Shown piece after piece: positions 1 to 7,277 of a stretch of 64,000 nt of DNA; position 1 is the stretch's first letter, and every line of letters begins with the position of its first letter. The stretch spans positions 930,110 through 994,109 of the forward strand of contig NZ_VTQH01000001.1 in assembly GCF_008763945.1 (NCBI RefSeq). Reading direction: 5' to 3'. The DNA is from Microbacterium testaceum StLB037. GTDB taxonomy: Bacteria > Actinomycetota > Actinomycetes > Actinomycetales > Microbacteriaceae. Both the position numbers and the translations under genes were made by a program. The notes under the pieces were generated by a model that was given only the letters and a program-made list of their open reading frames with translations, had not been told where the DNA came from and did no database searches.

Positions 1-684
1 ACGCAGGAGGTAGCCGGCTCCTCGGACGGCCTCGATCACCGCCGAGCTTCCCGGAACCGTGGAGTCGAGCTTGTGCCGGAGTCGATAGATGGCCGCCTTG
101 ATCATCTCCCGGCTGCCCAGCCGGTCGGACTCCCCCCACCCCAGCAGGAGGAGCTGACCGAAGTCGAGCACGACGCCGGGACGCGCCACGAGCGCGCTGA
201 GCAGTTTGAACTCGTTGATCGTGAGCGCGATGCTCTTCGCGTCGATGACGGCGCCGTGATTCGTCGGGTCGAGCGTGATCACTCCGGCCGCCGTCGGCGC
301 GCTCAGTAACGCGTCGTTGCGCCTGACGAGACGTTGAGCCCGCAGCGCGAGCTCGCGCGGATGGTAGGGCTTGGCGACGTAGTCGTCGGCATCCGCTTCG
401 AGACCGGCGATACGGTCGGCGGCCTCCCCCTTCGCGGTCACCAGGATGACGGGGATGTCCCATTGGGCTTTGATCCGCCGGCAGAGGGTGATGCCGGAGA
501 CACCGGGGAGCATCACGTCGAGGAGGACCAGATCGGGCCTCACCTGGGAGAGCCGTTGCCAGACCACCTCGGCCGACACGAAGGCCTCGGTGCGGAAACC
601 CTGCGTCTCGAGCGCGAAGGTGGCGATATCGAGCATCGCGCGTTCGTCGTCGACGACGAAGGCGAGGGGGCCGTTCTCTGTCAT
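1..684 (-). CDS. OmpR-family response regulator, 3' end cut by window edge
   Basis: DNA-binding response regulator, expected to be phosphorylated by the kinase encoded immediately upstream. Seen: a receiver domain (about residues 7-120) with acidic residues in VVDDE (12-14), the likely phosphoacceptor D56 in LVLLDVMLPG and the conserved lysine in AKPYHP; then a winged-helix domain ending GAGYLLR. There are 228 sense codons to the window edge without a stop, so only a few C-terminal residues are missing. The ATG at 684 overlaps the kinase stop by four bases (ATGA), which implies translational coupling. The regulated genes cannot be inferred from this window. Confidence 0.93.
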   Translation of the reverse strand, partial: MTENGPLAFVVDDERAMLDIATFALETQGFRTEAFVSAEVVWQRLSQVRPDLVLLDVMLPGVSGITLCRRIKAQWDIPVILVTAKGEAADRIAGLEADADDYVAKPYHPRELALRAQRLVRRNDALLSAPTAAGVITLDPTNHGAVIDAKSIALTINEFKLLSALVARPGVVLDFGQLLLLGWGESDRLGSREMIKAAIYRLRHKLDSTVPGSSAVIEAVRGAGYLLR

Positions 685-1649
685 GCCGCCCCCATCGCGA
701 TACCCCGCGGGCGACCTCTCGCGCGCCATCGTCCGAGCGACGGGTGTGCGCGCCGCCCCTCATCCGGCGGGTTCAGGGGCAAGGCCAGCATCATCGTCGT
801 TCCCTTGCCGGTGATCGTGTCGACGTAGATGCGTCCCCCGTGCAGCTTCACGAACTGCTGAGAGATGAAGAGCCCGATGCCCGTGCCGTTTCCGAGCGGG
901 CGCCCGCTGACGAACCGCCGGAACAGCTGCTCCCGCTGGGCCTCGGTCATGCCCGTCCCGCTGTCGCTGACGGAGATGAGTACCTCGTCCTCCCCGGGGG
1001 CGATGCGGACCTCGACCTCACCGCTCGCAGCGATGCTGGTGGCGGCGTTGTTGATGAGGTTGATGATGACCTGGCGCACGAGTTGCGCATCGACCGGCGC
1101 ACTCACCGGGGCACCCGGCGCGACGAGGACGATCGTCGCGTCGGAGATCTGCGAGAGTTCCTCGACGACGTCCCTGACGAGGACGCGCAGATCGACCACG
1201 GCACGATCGAGGGTGAACAGCCCCGCCTCCAAGCGGGCTCGAATCAACATCTGCTCGGCGAACGTGTGCATGCGCACGGCGTTGTCGCCGATGCGACGCA
1301 CGAATTTGCGTTGCGCAGGTGTCAGGGTGCCCGCGCTTTCCTCGGCGAGGAGTTCGGCGGCCCCCTGGATGATGGCGAGGGGCGTTCGGATCTCGTGGCT
1401 GAGCACCGCGGCCTGGTCGGCGCGCCGCGAGTCGAGGTCGGCGAACTCCGACAATCGACGCCGATCCCGACGTCGCTCGACGACGAGCACGACGATGATG
1501 ATGACCATCGAGACCGACGCCCCCACCACGCAGGCCTCGCCCCAGGCGGGCTCGTCCAGAAGATGCAGCACGACGGCGCCGACGATCGCGGCGAGCGTGG
1601 CAGCGCCCGAGCCGACGAGCAGCCCGGTCTCCCCGGTGAGACCCTTCAT
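681..1649 (-). CDS. Sensor histidine kinase with two N-terminal membrane segments
   Basis: A 322-residue membrane histidine kinase. Two hydrophobic segments (about residues 8-31 and 37-57) are separated by only a short loop (DEPAWGEA), so there is no real extracellular sensor domain. The H-box SHEIRTPL (His near residue 84) and dimerisation helix follow, then an ATPase domain with an N-box (INLINNA), SDSGTGM (G1), an F-box region and GTGIGLFIS (G2). This layout resembles intramembrane-sensing kinases, which detect membrane or envelope state; that role is inferred. It is cotranscribed with the regulator gene that overlaps its stop. The start is supported by a -10-like hexamer six bases upstream (leaderless mRNA). 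Confidence 0.92.
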   Translation of the reverse strand: MKGLTGETGLLVGSGAATLAAIVGAVVLHLLDEPAWGEACVVGASVSMVIIIVVLVVERRRDRRRLSEFADLDSRRADQAAVLSHEIRTPLAIIQGAAELLAEESAGTLTPAQRKFVRRIGDNAVRMHTFAEQMLIRARLEAGLFTLDRAVVDLRVLVRDVVEELSQISDATIVLVAPGAPVSAPVDAQLVRQVIINLINNAATSIAASGEVEVRIAPGEDEVLISVSDSGTGMTEAQREQLFRRFVSGRPLGNGTGIGLFISQQFVKLHGGRIYVDTITGKGTTMMLALPLNPPDEGRRAHPSLGRWRARGRPRGIAMGAA

Positions 1650-1655
1650 GGTTCG

Positions 1656-1661
1656 AGCCTA
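1656..1661 (-). promoter_or_regulatory. -10 hexamer TAGGCT for the histidine kinase operon (leaderless)
   Basis: TAGGCT ends six bases before the kinase ATG, so transcription is predicted to start at or next to the start codon. There is no purine-rich Shine-Dalgarno sequence in the gap. Confidence 0.6.
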
Positions 1662-1706
1662 CGTCCGCAGGGATCTCCGCGCCCCCAGGATGCCGCTGCG
1701 GAAACG

Positions 1707-1740
1707 CGAGAACGGCGCCCCGTGAGGGACGCCGTTCTCG
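1707..1740 (-). terminator. Hairpin downstream of tRNA-Ser
   Basis: Perfect 11-bp stem (CGAGAACGGCG with CGCCGTTCTCG) and a 12-base loop, starting seven bases past the encoded CCA of tRNA-Ser. The tract after it has only three consecutive T (CGTTTCCG). It separates the tRNA from the kinase operon. Confidence 0.75.
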
Positions 1741-1746
1741 GTGATC

Positions 1747-1836
1747 TGGCGGTGACGGTGGGATTTGAACCCACGGTAGGGGTGAACCTACACAACATTT
1801 CGAGTGTTGCACCTTCGGCCGCTCGGACACGTCACC
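1747..1836 (-). tRNA. tRNA-Ser(CGA), CCA encoded
   Basis: The acceptor stem GGTGACG pairs with CGTCACC, followed by discriminator G and an encoded CCA. The anticodon stem CAACA/TGTTG holds loop CTCGAAA, giving anticodon CGA (reads UCG). A long class II variable arm and the T loop TTCAAAT are present. The 90-base length fits a serine tRNA. Confidence 0.96.
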
Positions 1837-2172
1837 GCCGAACAGCTTACGACAGAGTTGCGGATGCCGCGAATCGGCGCCGCTCCACGGCCCGCGCGTC
1901 CGCCGGTCGGCGCGTGCTGCGCTCCGTATATACCGCGGGTCCGCCCCGGCCCCCGGCCCCGCCCGAGCCTCGCGACCCTGAATTCTCCGGAGCCCGGCCC
2001 GGGGACCCGGCCCCGCAAACCGTGGGCCCATCCCACCGCCCCGACCCGGGGGCAGTCCGAAGCCCGGGGGTTCCGCGCTCCGTCCGCGCGAGCCGGGAGC
2101 CCGCGGCATCCGTTCATCCACCGTCGAATAACCCCGCTGGAAGGTGCCCGCGCCCGCTGCCAGGATCGAGCC
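1837..2172. other. Intergenic region between divergent tRNA-Ser and ldh
   Basis: 336 bases without a convincing gene. The in-frame extension upstream of ldh is Pro/Arg-rich and runs into the antisense of the tRNA, so it is not coding. A short AT-rich palindrome GTATATAC lies at 1926-1933. CAGGAT at 2161-2166 ends six bases before the ldh ATG and could be a weak leaderless -10. Confidence 0.6.
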
Positions 2173-3126
2173 ATGAGCGTGATCGAGAACTCGAAGCTGA
2201 CGGTCGTGGGGGCCGGGAGCGTGGGCGCGAGCGTCGCGTACGCGGCCCTCATCCGCGGGTCGGCGCGGCACGTCGCCCTCTACGACATCGCCGCCGAGAA
2301 GGTCGAGGCCGAGGTGCTCGACCTCGCCCACGGCACGCAGTTCACGGGGTCGAGCGACATCACGGGCGGCGCCGACGTCGCGGTCGCCGAGGGCTCGCAC
2401 GTCGTCGTCATCACCGCCGGCGCCAAGCAGAACCCCGGCCAGACGCGCACCGAGCTCGCCGCAACGAACGCCCGCATCATCGGCGACATGATGCCGAAGC
2501 TCCTCGAGGTCGCCCCGAACGCCGTGTACGTCATCGTCACGAACCCGTGCGACGTGCTCACCGTCCTCGCTCAGCAGGCGACGGGGCTGCCGGCATCCCG
2601 CATCTTCGCCTCCGGAACCGTGCTCGACACCTCGCGCCTGCGGTGGAAGATCGCCCAGCGCGCCGGGGTCGCGACCTCGAGCGTGCACGCCTGGATCGTC
2701 GGCGAGCACGGCGACACCGAGTTCCCGCTGTGGTCGACGGCGACGATCGGCTCCGTCCCCATCACGCATTTCGAGCTGCCCGATGGCACCCGCTTCGACA
2801 AGGCCGAGCTCGACGCGATCGCGGTCGACGTGCGCGACGCTGCCTACAAGGTCATCAAGGGCAAGGGCGCGACCAACTACGCGATCGGCCTGTCGAGCAC
2901 TCGGATCGTCGAGGCGATCCTGCGCGACGAGCACGCGATCCTCCCGGTCAGTACGGTGCTCGACGACTTCCACGGCATCGGCGGCACCGCGCTGTCGGTC
3001 CCCTCGATCGTCTCGGCGCGCGGGGCCGTGCCCCTGCCCGCGACCCCGTTCTCGACCGAGGAGCTGACGCTGCTGCGTCGTTCCGCCGACGCCCTGACGA
3101 CGGTCGCCGAGTCGTTGCGCGGCTGA
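2173..3126 (+). CDS. ldh: L-lactate dehydrogenase
   Basis: NAD-dependent interconversion of pyruvate and L-lactate in the cytoplasm, 317 residues, the usual family length. Seen: Rossmann motif GAGSVGASVA (about 12-21), the substrate loop with glutamine in KQNPGQTRTE (Q rather than the malate-type Arg points to lactate), NPCDVLT, the Arg of DTSRLR and the catalytic His in GEHGDTEFP (about 178). ATG 2173 was chosen because the fold begins directly after it and upstream sequence is not protein-like. It appears monocistronic: a tRNA lies behind it and a large palindrome follows the stop. Confidence 0.95.
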   Translation: MSVIENSKLTVVGAGSVGASVAYAALIRGSARHVALYDIAAEKVEAEVLDLAHGTQFTGSSDITGGADVAVAEGSHVVVITAGAKQNPGQTRTELAATNARIIGDMMPKLLEVAPNAVYVIVTNPCDVLTVLAQQATGLPASRIFASGTVLDTSRLRWKIAQRAGVATSSVHAWIVGEHGDTEFPLWSTATIGSVPITHFELPDGTRFDKAELDAIAVDVRDAAYKVIKGKGATNYAIGLSSTRIVEAILRDEHAILPVSTVLDDFHGIGGTALSVPSIVSARGAVPLPATPFSTEELTLLRRSADALTTVAESLRG

Positions 3127-3146
3127 GCCACCGGCCCCCACCGCTG

Positions 3147-3213
3147 CGATAAACGCGGGCTGCACCGAGAAACGCCCTCCGAGAGCGTTTTCCAGTGCAG
3201 AGGGCGTTTATCG
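3147..3213. repeat. 67-bp imperfect palindrome after ldh
   Basis: Outer arms CGATAAACGC (3147-3156) and GCGTTTATCG (3204-3213) pair perfectly. Inside them CTGCAC (3160-3165) pairs with GTGCAG (3195-3200), and AAACGC (3170-3175) with GCGTTT (3185-3190), around a 9-base loop. The AAACGC/GCGTTT core therefore recurs. It lies between the ldh stop and the radA promoter. It has no T tract, so it may be a terminator-like hairpin or a copy of a dispersed palindromic element. Confidence 0.7.
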
Positions 3214-3281
3214 GAGGTGCGGTGGCCTCGGTTCGATTCCGGATGCCGGGACCCCGACGCGGCGATGTCAGAGGCCCCGCG

Positions 3282-3287
3282 TAGCCT
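3282..3287 (+). promoter_or_regulatory. -10 hexamer TAGCCT for radA (leaderless)
   Basis: TAGCCT ends exactly six bases before the radA ATG, and no Shine-Dalgarno sequence is present. Confidence 0.6.
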
Positions 3288-3293
3288 GGGCGC

Positions 3294-4661
3294 ATGGCAT
3301 CCCGACGTCCCGCTGCAGCCCCCGCGCCCTACCGGTGCACCGAGTGCGGATGGACGACGCTGAAGTGGGTCGGACGCTGCGGCGAGTGCCAATCCTGGGG
3401 AACCGTGGTCGAGGCGGCGGAGCAGACGGGCATCGTCCGCTCGATCACGCCGGTCGTTCCGGGGGCCGGGCGCGTCGCCCGCCGCATCACCGAGATCGAC
3501 ACGCAAGACGCCCCGCGCCGCACGAGCGGGGTCGGCGAGTTCGACCGCGTGCTGGGCGGCGGCATCGTCCCCGGCGCCGCCATCCTGCTCAGCGGCGAGC
3601 CGGGCGTGGGCAAGTCGACGCTGCTGCTCGAGGTCGCGGCCCAGAGCGCGCGCGCCGGGCGACGCGTGCTGTACGCGAGTGGGGAAGAATCCGCGGCCCA
3701 GGTGCGGCTGCGCGCCGAGCGCACCGGCGCCCTGCACGACGAGCTCTTCCTCGCGGCCGAGACCGATCTCGCCACCATCCTCGGCCACATCGACCAGGTC
3801 GAGCCGGGCCTGCTCATCGTCGACTCGGTGCAGACGGTGTCGTCGGCGCACAGCGACGGCGCGGCCGGTCAGCCCGCGCAGGTGCGCGAGGTGGCATCCG
3901 CCCTCATCCGTGTCGGGAAAGAACGGGGCCTGCCGATCATCATCGTCGGCCACGTCACGAAAGACGGCTCGATCGCCGGTCCCCGCATCCTCGAGCACCT
4001 CGTCGACGTCGTCTGCCACTTCGAGGGCGACCGCCAGACGTCGCTGCGCTTCGTCCGCGCGCTGAAGAACCGCTTCGGCCCCACCGACGAGGTCGGCTGC
4101 TTCGACATGACCGGCACGGGCATCGCCGAGGTCGCCGACCCGAGCGCGCTGTTCCTCGGTCACGGCGAACCCGAACCCGGCACCTGCGTCACCATAGCGA
4201 TGGAGGGGCGGCGCGCCCTTCCCGTCGAGATCCAGGCGCTGGCCGTGCGCCAGACCGCCCCCAACCCGCGCCGCATCGTCAACGGCGTCGACTCGTCGCG
4301 CGTCGCGATGGTGCTCGCGGTGCTCGAGAGCCGAATGGGGCTGACCCTGTCCGACCGCGATGTCTACGTCTCGACGGTCGGCGGCGTGCGCCTCGTCGAA
4401 CCCGCGGCCGACCTCGCCATCGCGATCGCCGTCGCGAACGCCGTGAAGAACCGCAAGGTCTCGAAGCGTCTCGCCGCCATCGGCGAACTCACGCTCACCG
4501 GTGAGATCCGCAACGTCACCCAGGCCGCCCAGCGCGCGTCCGAGGCCAAGCGCCTCGGCTATCACACGGTGCTCGACGCCTCGTCCCGCAAGCTCGCGCA
4601 GGCCCTCAACGAGCTGCAGGTGCGGGGCATGCCGCGCGACGACAGCGAACCGGGGTTCTGA
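3294..4661 (+). CDS. radA: DNA repair protein RadA (Sms)
   Basis: RecA-like ATPase that promotes branch migration during recombinational repair. It has 455 residues, the usual size. Seen in order: an N-terminal C4 zinc motif (CTEC...CGEC, about 16-36), Walker A GEPGVGKS (about 101-108), Walker B LLIVDSVQ, the RadA signature KNRFG, and a C-terminal Lon-protease-like domain (about 290-450; PAADLAIAIAVAN, GELTLTGEIR). It is transcribed alone from a leaderless promoter and is convergent with the small genes to the right. A 25-bp tandem repeat begins about 18 bases after its stop. Confidence 0.97.
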   Translation: MASRRPAAAPAPYRCTECGWTTLKWVGRCGECQSWGTVVEAAEQTGIVRSITPVVPGAGRVARRITEIDTQDAPRRTSGVGEFDRVLGGGIVPGAAILLSGEPGVGKSTLLLEVAAQSARAGRRVLYASGEESAAQVRLRAERTGALHDELFLAAETDLATILGHIDQVEPGLLIVDSVQTVSSAHSDGAAGQPAQVREVASALIRVGKERGLPIIIVGHVTKDGSIAGPRILEHLVDVVCHFEGDRQTSLRFVRALKNRFGPTDEVGCFDMTGTGIAEVADPSALFLGHGEPEPGTCVTIAMEGRRALPVEIQALAVRQTAPNPRRIVNGVDSSRVAMVLAVLESRMGLTLSDRDVYVSTVGGVRLVEPAADLAIAIAVANAVKNRKVSKRLAAIGELTLTGEIRNVTQAAQRASEAKRLGYHTVLDASSRKLAQALNELQVRGMPRDDSEPGF

Positions 4662-4679
4662 CGGAGGCCACCCGCACCC

Positions 4680-4854
4680 CCGAGCTGATCAGGGACGGGA
4701 TCGTCGGCGCGGGCTGAGCCCGAGGTCAGATACGCGGGCCGAGGCCGGGGGTCTGCCGCGCGGGCTGAGGCACGGGTAAGCGGCACGGACTGAGCCCGGG
4801 GTCAGCGGCACGGATCGAGGCCGGGATCGTCGGCGCGGGCTGAGCCCGGGGTCA
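4680..4854. repeat. 25-bp tandem repeat array, six clear units plus one degenerate
   Basis: From 4705 to 4854 the sequence repeats with an exact 25-base period. The unit is roughly CGGCGCGGGCTGAG followed by CCCGGGGTCAG; units begin near 4705, 4730, 4755, 4780, 4805 and 4830. A weaker copy occupies 4680-4704. Units differ by several bases and there are no spacers, so this is a minisatellite and not a CRISPR. It fills the gap between convergent radA and a short minus-strand reading frame whose stop codon lies in the last unit. Confidence 0.88.
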
Positions 4855-4962
4855 GCGTCCCGGAGGAGCCGACCGGCGACGGCGGTGCGGGGAGGTCATT
4901 CCCAGCACGGCGGGGATGACAAGTCCGGCGGCGCACACGGCACCGGCGATCAGGTACTCCAT
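4852..4962 (-). CDS. Possible 36-residue single-span membrane peptide
   Basis: Short reading frame beginning MEYLIAGAVCAAGL with a hydrophobic stretch (about residues 3-21, long enough for one membrane span) and a basic tail (HRRRRS). This fits a small inner-membrane peptide with a cytoplasmic C-terminus. No family is recognised. The stop codon sits inside the last unit of the 25-bp repeat. A weak hexamer AAGACT lies seven bases before the ATG. Chance is a real alternative at this length. Confidence 0.35.
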   Translation of the reverse strand: MEYLIAGAVCAAGLVIPAVLGMTSPHRRRRSAPPGR

Positions 4963-5030
4963 GGCCCCGAGTCTTGCACGCGTCGCCCGCACACGCGAGT
5001 CCGAACGCGCACCCGGAACCTTCCCGCGCC

Positions 5031-5441
5031 TCAGGCGTCGAGCGCGGCGATCAGGTCGGCTGGCGATGCCTGGATGGGGTGCGGCCCGGCGATGTCGATG
5101 AACACCGTGGTGATGGCATCCTGATGCGTTCCGAGGAACGTCCGCAGCCACTGCGGAGACTGCAGGGCCACGTGGGGCGGCAGTGTCTCGGGCTTGTGGG
5201 CCGCATCGCTGAACAGCAGAAGGGCCACCTGCCCGGTGTTCGGGTCGCGGTAGGTCCACACCTCGCCGACGCTGAGCGGGTTGTCGGCGTCTCCCGCCGT
5301 CATCAGGGGCACGACCGTCGGCCCGTGGCGCAGAGCGAAGGCGATCGCGGCCATGTCCTGCGTCTGCAGGGCATCCGTCAGCGCGGTGTTCTTGAAGTCC
5401 ATGTCGAGCTTCTTCCCCTTGCGCTTCTTGCCTGCGGCCAT
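5031..5441 (-). CDS. SseB-like domain protein, 136 residues
   Basis: Small cytoplasmic protein of unknown role. After a lysine-rich start (AAGKKRKGKK) it resembles the SseB N-terminal fold: an early helix (TALTDALQTQD), a VPLMTAG strand, a central strand with a stretch like QVALLLFSDA, and a C-terminal region (IDIAGPHPIQASPADLIAAL). The domain match is by eye only. Translation from ATG 5441 is supported by a hexamer TAGGCT six bases upstream. It lies downstream of the gntR gene on the same strand but is separated from it by a nested palindrome and has its own promoter. Confidence 0.7.
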   Translation of the reverse strand: MAAGKKRKGKKLDMDFKNTALTDALQTQDMAAIAFALRHGPTVVPLMTAGDADNPLSVGEVWTYRDPNTGQVALLLFSDAAHKPETLPPHVALQSPQWLRTFLGTHQDAITTVFIDIAGPHPIQASPADLIAALDA

Positions 5442-5447
5442 CCTCCG

Positions 5448-5453
5448 AGCCTA
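5448..5453 (-). promoter_or_regulatory. -10 hexamer TAGGCT for the SseB-like gene (leaderless)
   Basis: TAGGCT ends six bases before the ATG at 5441. The intervening CGGAGG could also act as a very close ribosome site if transcription started earlier. Confidence 0.5.
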
Positions 5454-5485
5454 ATCGCGGCGGGCGCCCCGGCCGCATCGAGAGT

Positions 5486-5548
5486 TCGGGGCGGATCCCG
5501 TCGTTCGGGGCGGACATCCCCCGCCCCAGAGTGCAGGATCCGCCCCAA
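5486..5548. repeat. Nested palindrome built from GGGGCGGA/TCCGCCCC
   Basis: Outer arms GGGGCGGATCC (5488-5498) and GGATCCGCCCC (5536-5546) are perfect 11-base inverted repeats. Between them GGGGCGG (5507-5513) and CCGCCCC (5521-5527) form a second hairpin. The same octamer thus occurs twice in each orientation. It lies after the gntR stop on the minus strand and may be a terminator or a mobile palindromic element. Confidence 0.65.
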
Positions 5549-5626
5549 ACCTCGCTCCCCACCGGGCCGCGCGCCTGGGGGCCTCTCACACGGCGCCAGA
5601 AACACCCGGCCGAACCGCGGCAAGCT

Positions 5627-6343
5627 TTACGCCAAGAACCCCCGCAGCAACGCCTCCGACCCGGCGAGGTGGTCGCGCATCGCCGCGTGGGCGGCATCCG
5701 GCCTCCCGGCGAGGATCGCCGACACCACCGCGGCGTGCTGCGCGGTCGAGTGCTCGATGTTGCGCGGCAGCAGGGGGAAGGTGTCGAGCCAGGCGTTCAC
5801 GCGCGCGCGGTTGTCGGCTACGAGGGGAGGGAGCGAGGGGATGCCGGCGAGCTCCGCGATCGTCAGGTGCAGGAGCGTGTCGAGTCGGCGGTAGTCCTCC
5901 CCGTCGGCGAGCGCGGCCGCTTCGTGTCGCGCCCACAACACGTCGCGCTCCTCGGCGGACAGCGACCGCGCGGCCGCCGCCCACGCCGCCCCGGGCTCGA
6001 GCACTCCCCGCAGGGCGATGACGTCCGCGAGCTCGGCGGCCGAGACCACCGCCGGTTCCGACGGCCGGGGCACGGGGTCGACGACGAAGGTGCCGCCGTA
6101 GCGACCTCGCCGGGTCTCGAGCCACCCGGCATCCGAGAGCTCCCGCAGAGCCTCGCGGACTGTGTCGCGGCTCACCCCGTACAGCGCGGCGAGCTCGCGT
6201 TCGGCGGGAAGCGACTCCCCCGGCGCGACGAGCCCGAGGCGCACGGTCTGCACGATGCGGGCCGTGGTGTCTTCGAGCGCGTTCCCGCTGCGAACGGGTC
6301 GATAGACGGCCCGCCGCAGGTCGTCCAGGGGCGCCTCGCTCAC
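5627..6343 (-). CDS. GntR-family (FadR-type) transcriptional regulator
   Basis: A 238-residue regulator. An N-terminal winged helix-turn-helix (about 22-88; ESLPAERELAALYGVSRDTVREALREL) is followed by an all-helical FCD-type ligand domain (about 95-235), whose family usually binds a metal and a small carboxylate. It is the last gene of the minus-strand cluster of SDR, aldehyde dehydrogenase, gamma-glutamyl hydrolase and ligase, with 23 bases after the SDR stop, so it most likely controls that cluster and the divergent permease. GTG start; CAGGCT lies six bases upstream, so a private leaderless promoter is also possible. Confidence 0.9.
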   Translation of the reverse strand: MSEAPLDDLRRAVYRPVRSGNALEDTTARIVQTVRLGLVAPGESLPAERELAALYGVSRDTVREALRELSDAGWLETRRGRYGGTFVVDPVPRPSEPAVVSAAELADVIALRGVLEPGAAWAAAARSLSAEERDVLWARHEAAALADGEDYRRLDTLLHLTIAELAGIPSLPPLVADNRARVNAWLDTFPLLPRNIEHSTAQHAAVVSAILAGRPDAAHAAMRDHLAGSEALLRGFLA

Positions 6344-6366
6344 CCTCTCAGCCTGTCACGTCACGC

Positions 6367-7146
6367 TCAGAGCGGGGTCACGTAGGCGTTGGTGATCCCC
6401 CCGTCCACCACGAACGCCGTCGCGGTGATGAAGGACGCGTCGTCGGATGCCAGGAAGGCCACGGCCGCGGCCATCTCCTCCGGCTCCGCGAAGCGGCCCA
6501 TCGGCACGTGCACGAGGCGGCGCTGCGCGCGCTCGGGGTCCTTGGCGAAGAGCTCCTGCAGGAGCGGGGTGTTGACCGGTCCCGGGCACAGCGCGTTGAC
6601 GCGGATCCCCTGGCGCGCGAACTGCACGCCGAGCTCGCGGGTCATCGCGAGCACACCGCCCTTCGACGCGGTGTACGAGATCTGCGAGGTCGCCGAGCCC
6701 AGCAGCGCGACGAACGAGGCGGTGTTGATGATGGACCCACGACCGGCCGGCACCATGTGCCGCAGAGCCGCGCGCGAGCACAGGTACACGCTCTTGAGGT
6801 TCACGTCCTGCACTCTGTCCCAGGCGGGGAGCTCGGTCGTCTCGATCGAGTCGTCGTCGGCGGGCGAGATGCCGGCGTTGTTGAAGGCGATGTCGACGCC
6901 GCCGAGCTCGGCGGCGACACCGTCGAAGAGGGCGTTCACGGAGTCCTCGTCGGCGACGTTCACCTGGCGGAAGACACCGCCCACCTCGGTGGCGGCGGCC
7001 GTGCCGGTGGTCTCGTCGAGGTCGGCGATCACGACGCGCGCGCCCTCCGCCGCGAACCGGCGGGCGGTGGCGAGGCCGATGCCGCTCGCTCCTCCCGTGA
7101 CGATGGCGACGCGATCGCGCAGACGCTGGGTGAGGTCGATGGTCAT
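6367..7146 (-). CDS. Short-chain dehydrogenase/reductase, probable alcohol-oxidising step
   Basis: NAD(P)-dependent oxidoreductase of 259 residues. Seen: TGGASGIG cofactor motif (about 17-24), D of ADLDE that favours NAD(H), NNAG, and the catalytic triad Ser...YTASK (Tyr and Lys about 158-162); it ends VDGGITNAYVTPL. The family acts on many alcohols, so the substrate cannot be read from the protein. Its position between a ligase/hydrolase/aldehyde dehydrogenase operon and the regulator suggests that it oxidises the hydroxyl of a gamma-glutamylated amino alcohol. A good ribosome site (AAAGGAA) precedes ATG 7146. Confidence 0.88.
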   Translation of the reverse strand: MTIDLTQRLRDRVAIVTGGASGIGLATARRFAAEGARVVIADLDETTGTAAATEVGGVFRQVNVADEDSVNALFDGVAAELGGVDIAFNNAGISPADDDSIETTELPAWDRVQDVNLKSVYLCSRAALRHMVPAGRGSIINTASFVALLGSATSQISYTASKGGVLAMTRELGVQFARQGIRVNALCPGPVNTPLLQELFAKDPERAQRRLVHVPMGRFAEPEEMAAAVAFLASDDASFITATAFVVDGGITNAYVTPL

Positions 7147-7176
7147 GGTGCGGTGGTTCCTTTCACGCCGAACCGT

Positions 7177-7225
7177 GTCCCACTTATGGCTGGTTCAGAG
7201 CCTCTGAAGAAGCGAGAAGTGGGAC
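7177..7225. repeat. Inverted repeat GTCCCACTT...AAGTGGGAC
   Basis: Perfect 9-base arms (7177-7185 and 7217-7225) with a 31-base centre, in the 131-base gap between the aldehyde dehydrogenase stop and the SDR start. A related element, with a matching outer sequence and a shared GGCTG motif, sits at 49868-49937, so this may be a dispersed repeat rather than a local operator. Confidence 0.65.
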
Positions 7226-7277
7226 GAGGGGTGTCATAACGGGGACGAGGGGGCAGGGGCAGAGGAGGGCGGGGCGG

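Noticed and set aside
744..3152. Long plus-strand frame of about 800 codons across the kinase, tRNA and ldh region
   Set aside because: It is an antisense and out-of-frame shadow: Arg/Asp-rich composition, it crosses a tRNA gene and contains no recognisable domain.
4680..4854. CRISPR array
   Set aside because: The 25-base units are contiguous with no unique spacers, they vary between copies, and no cas genes are present.
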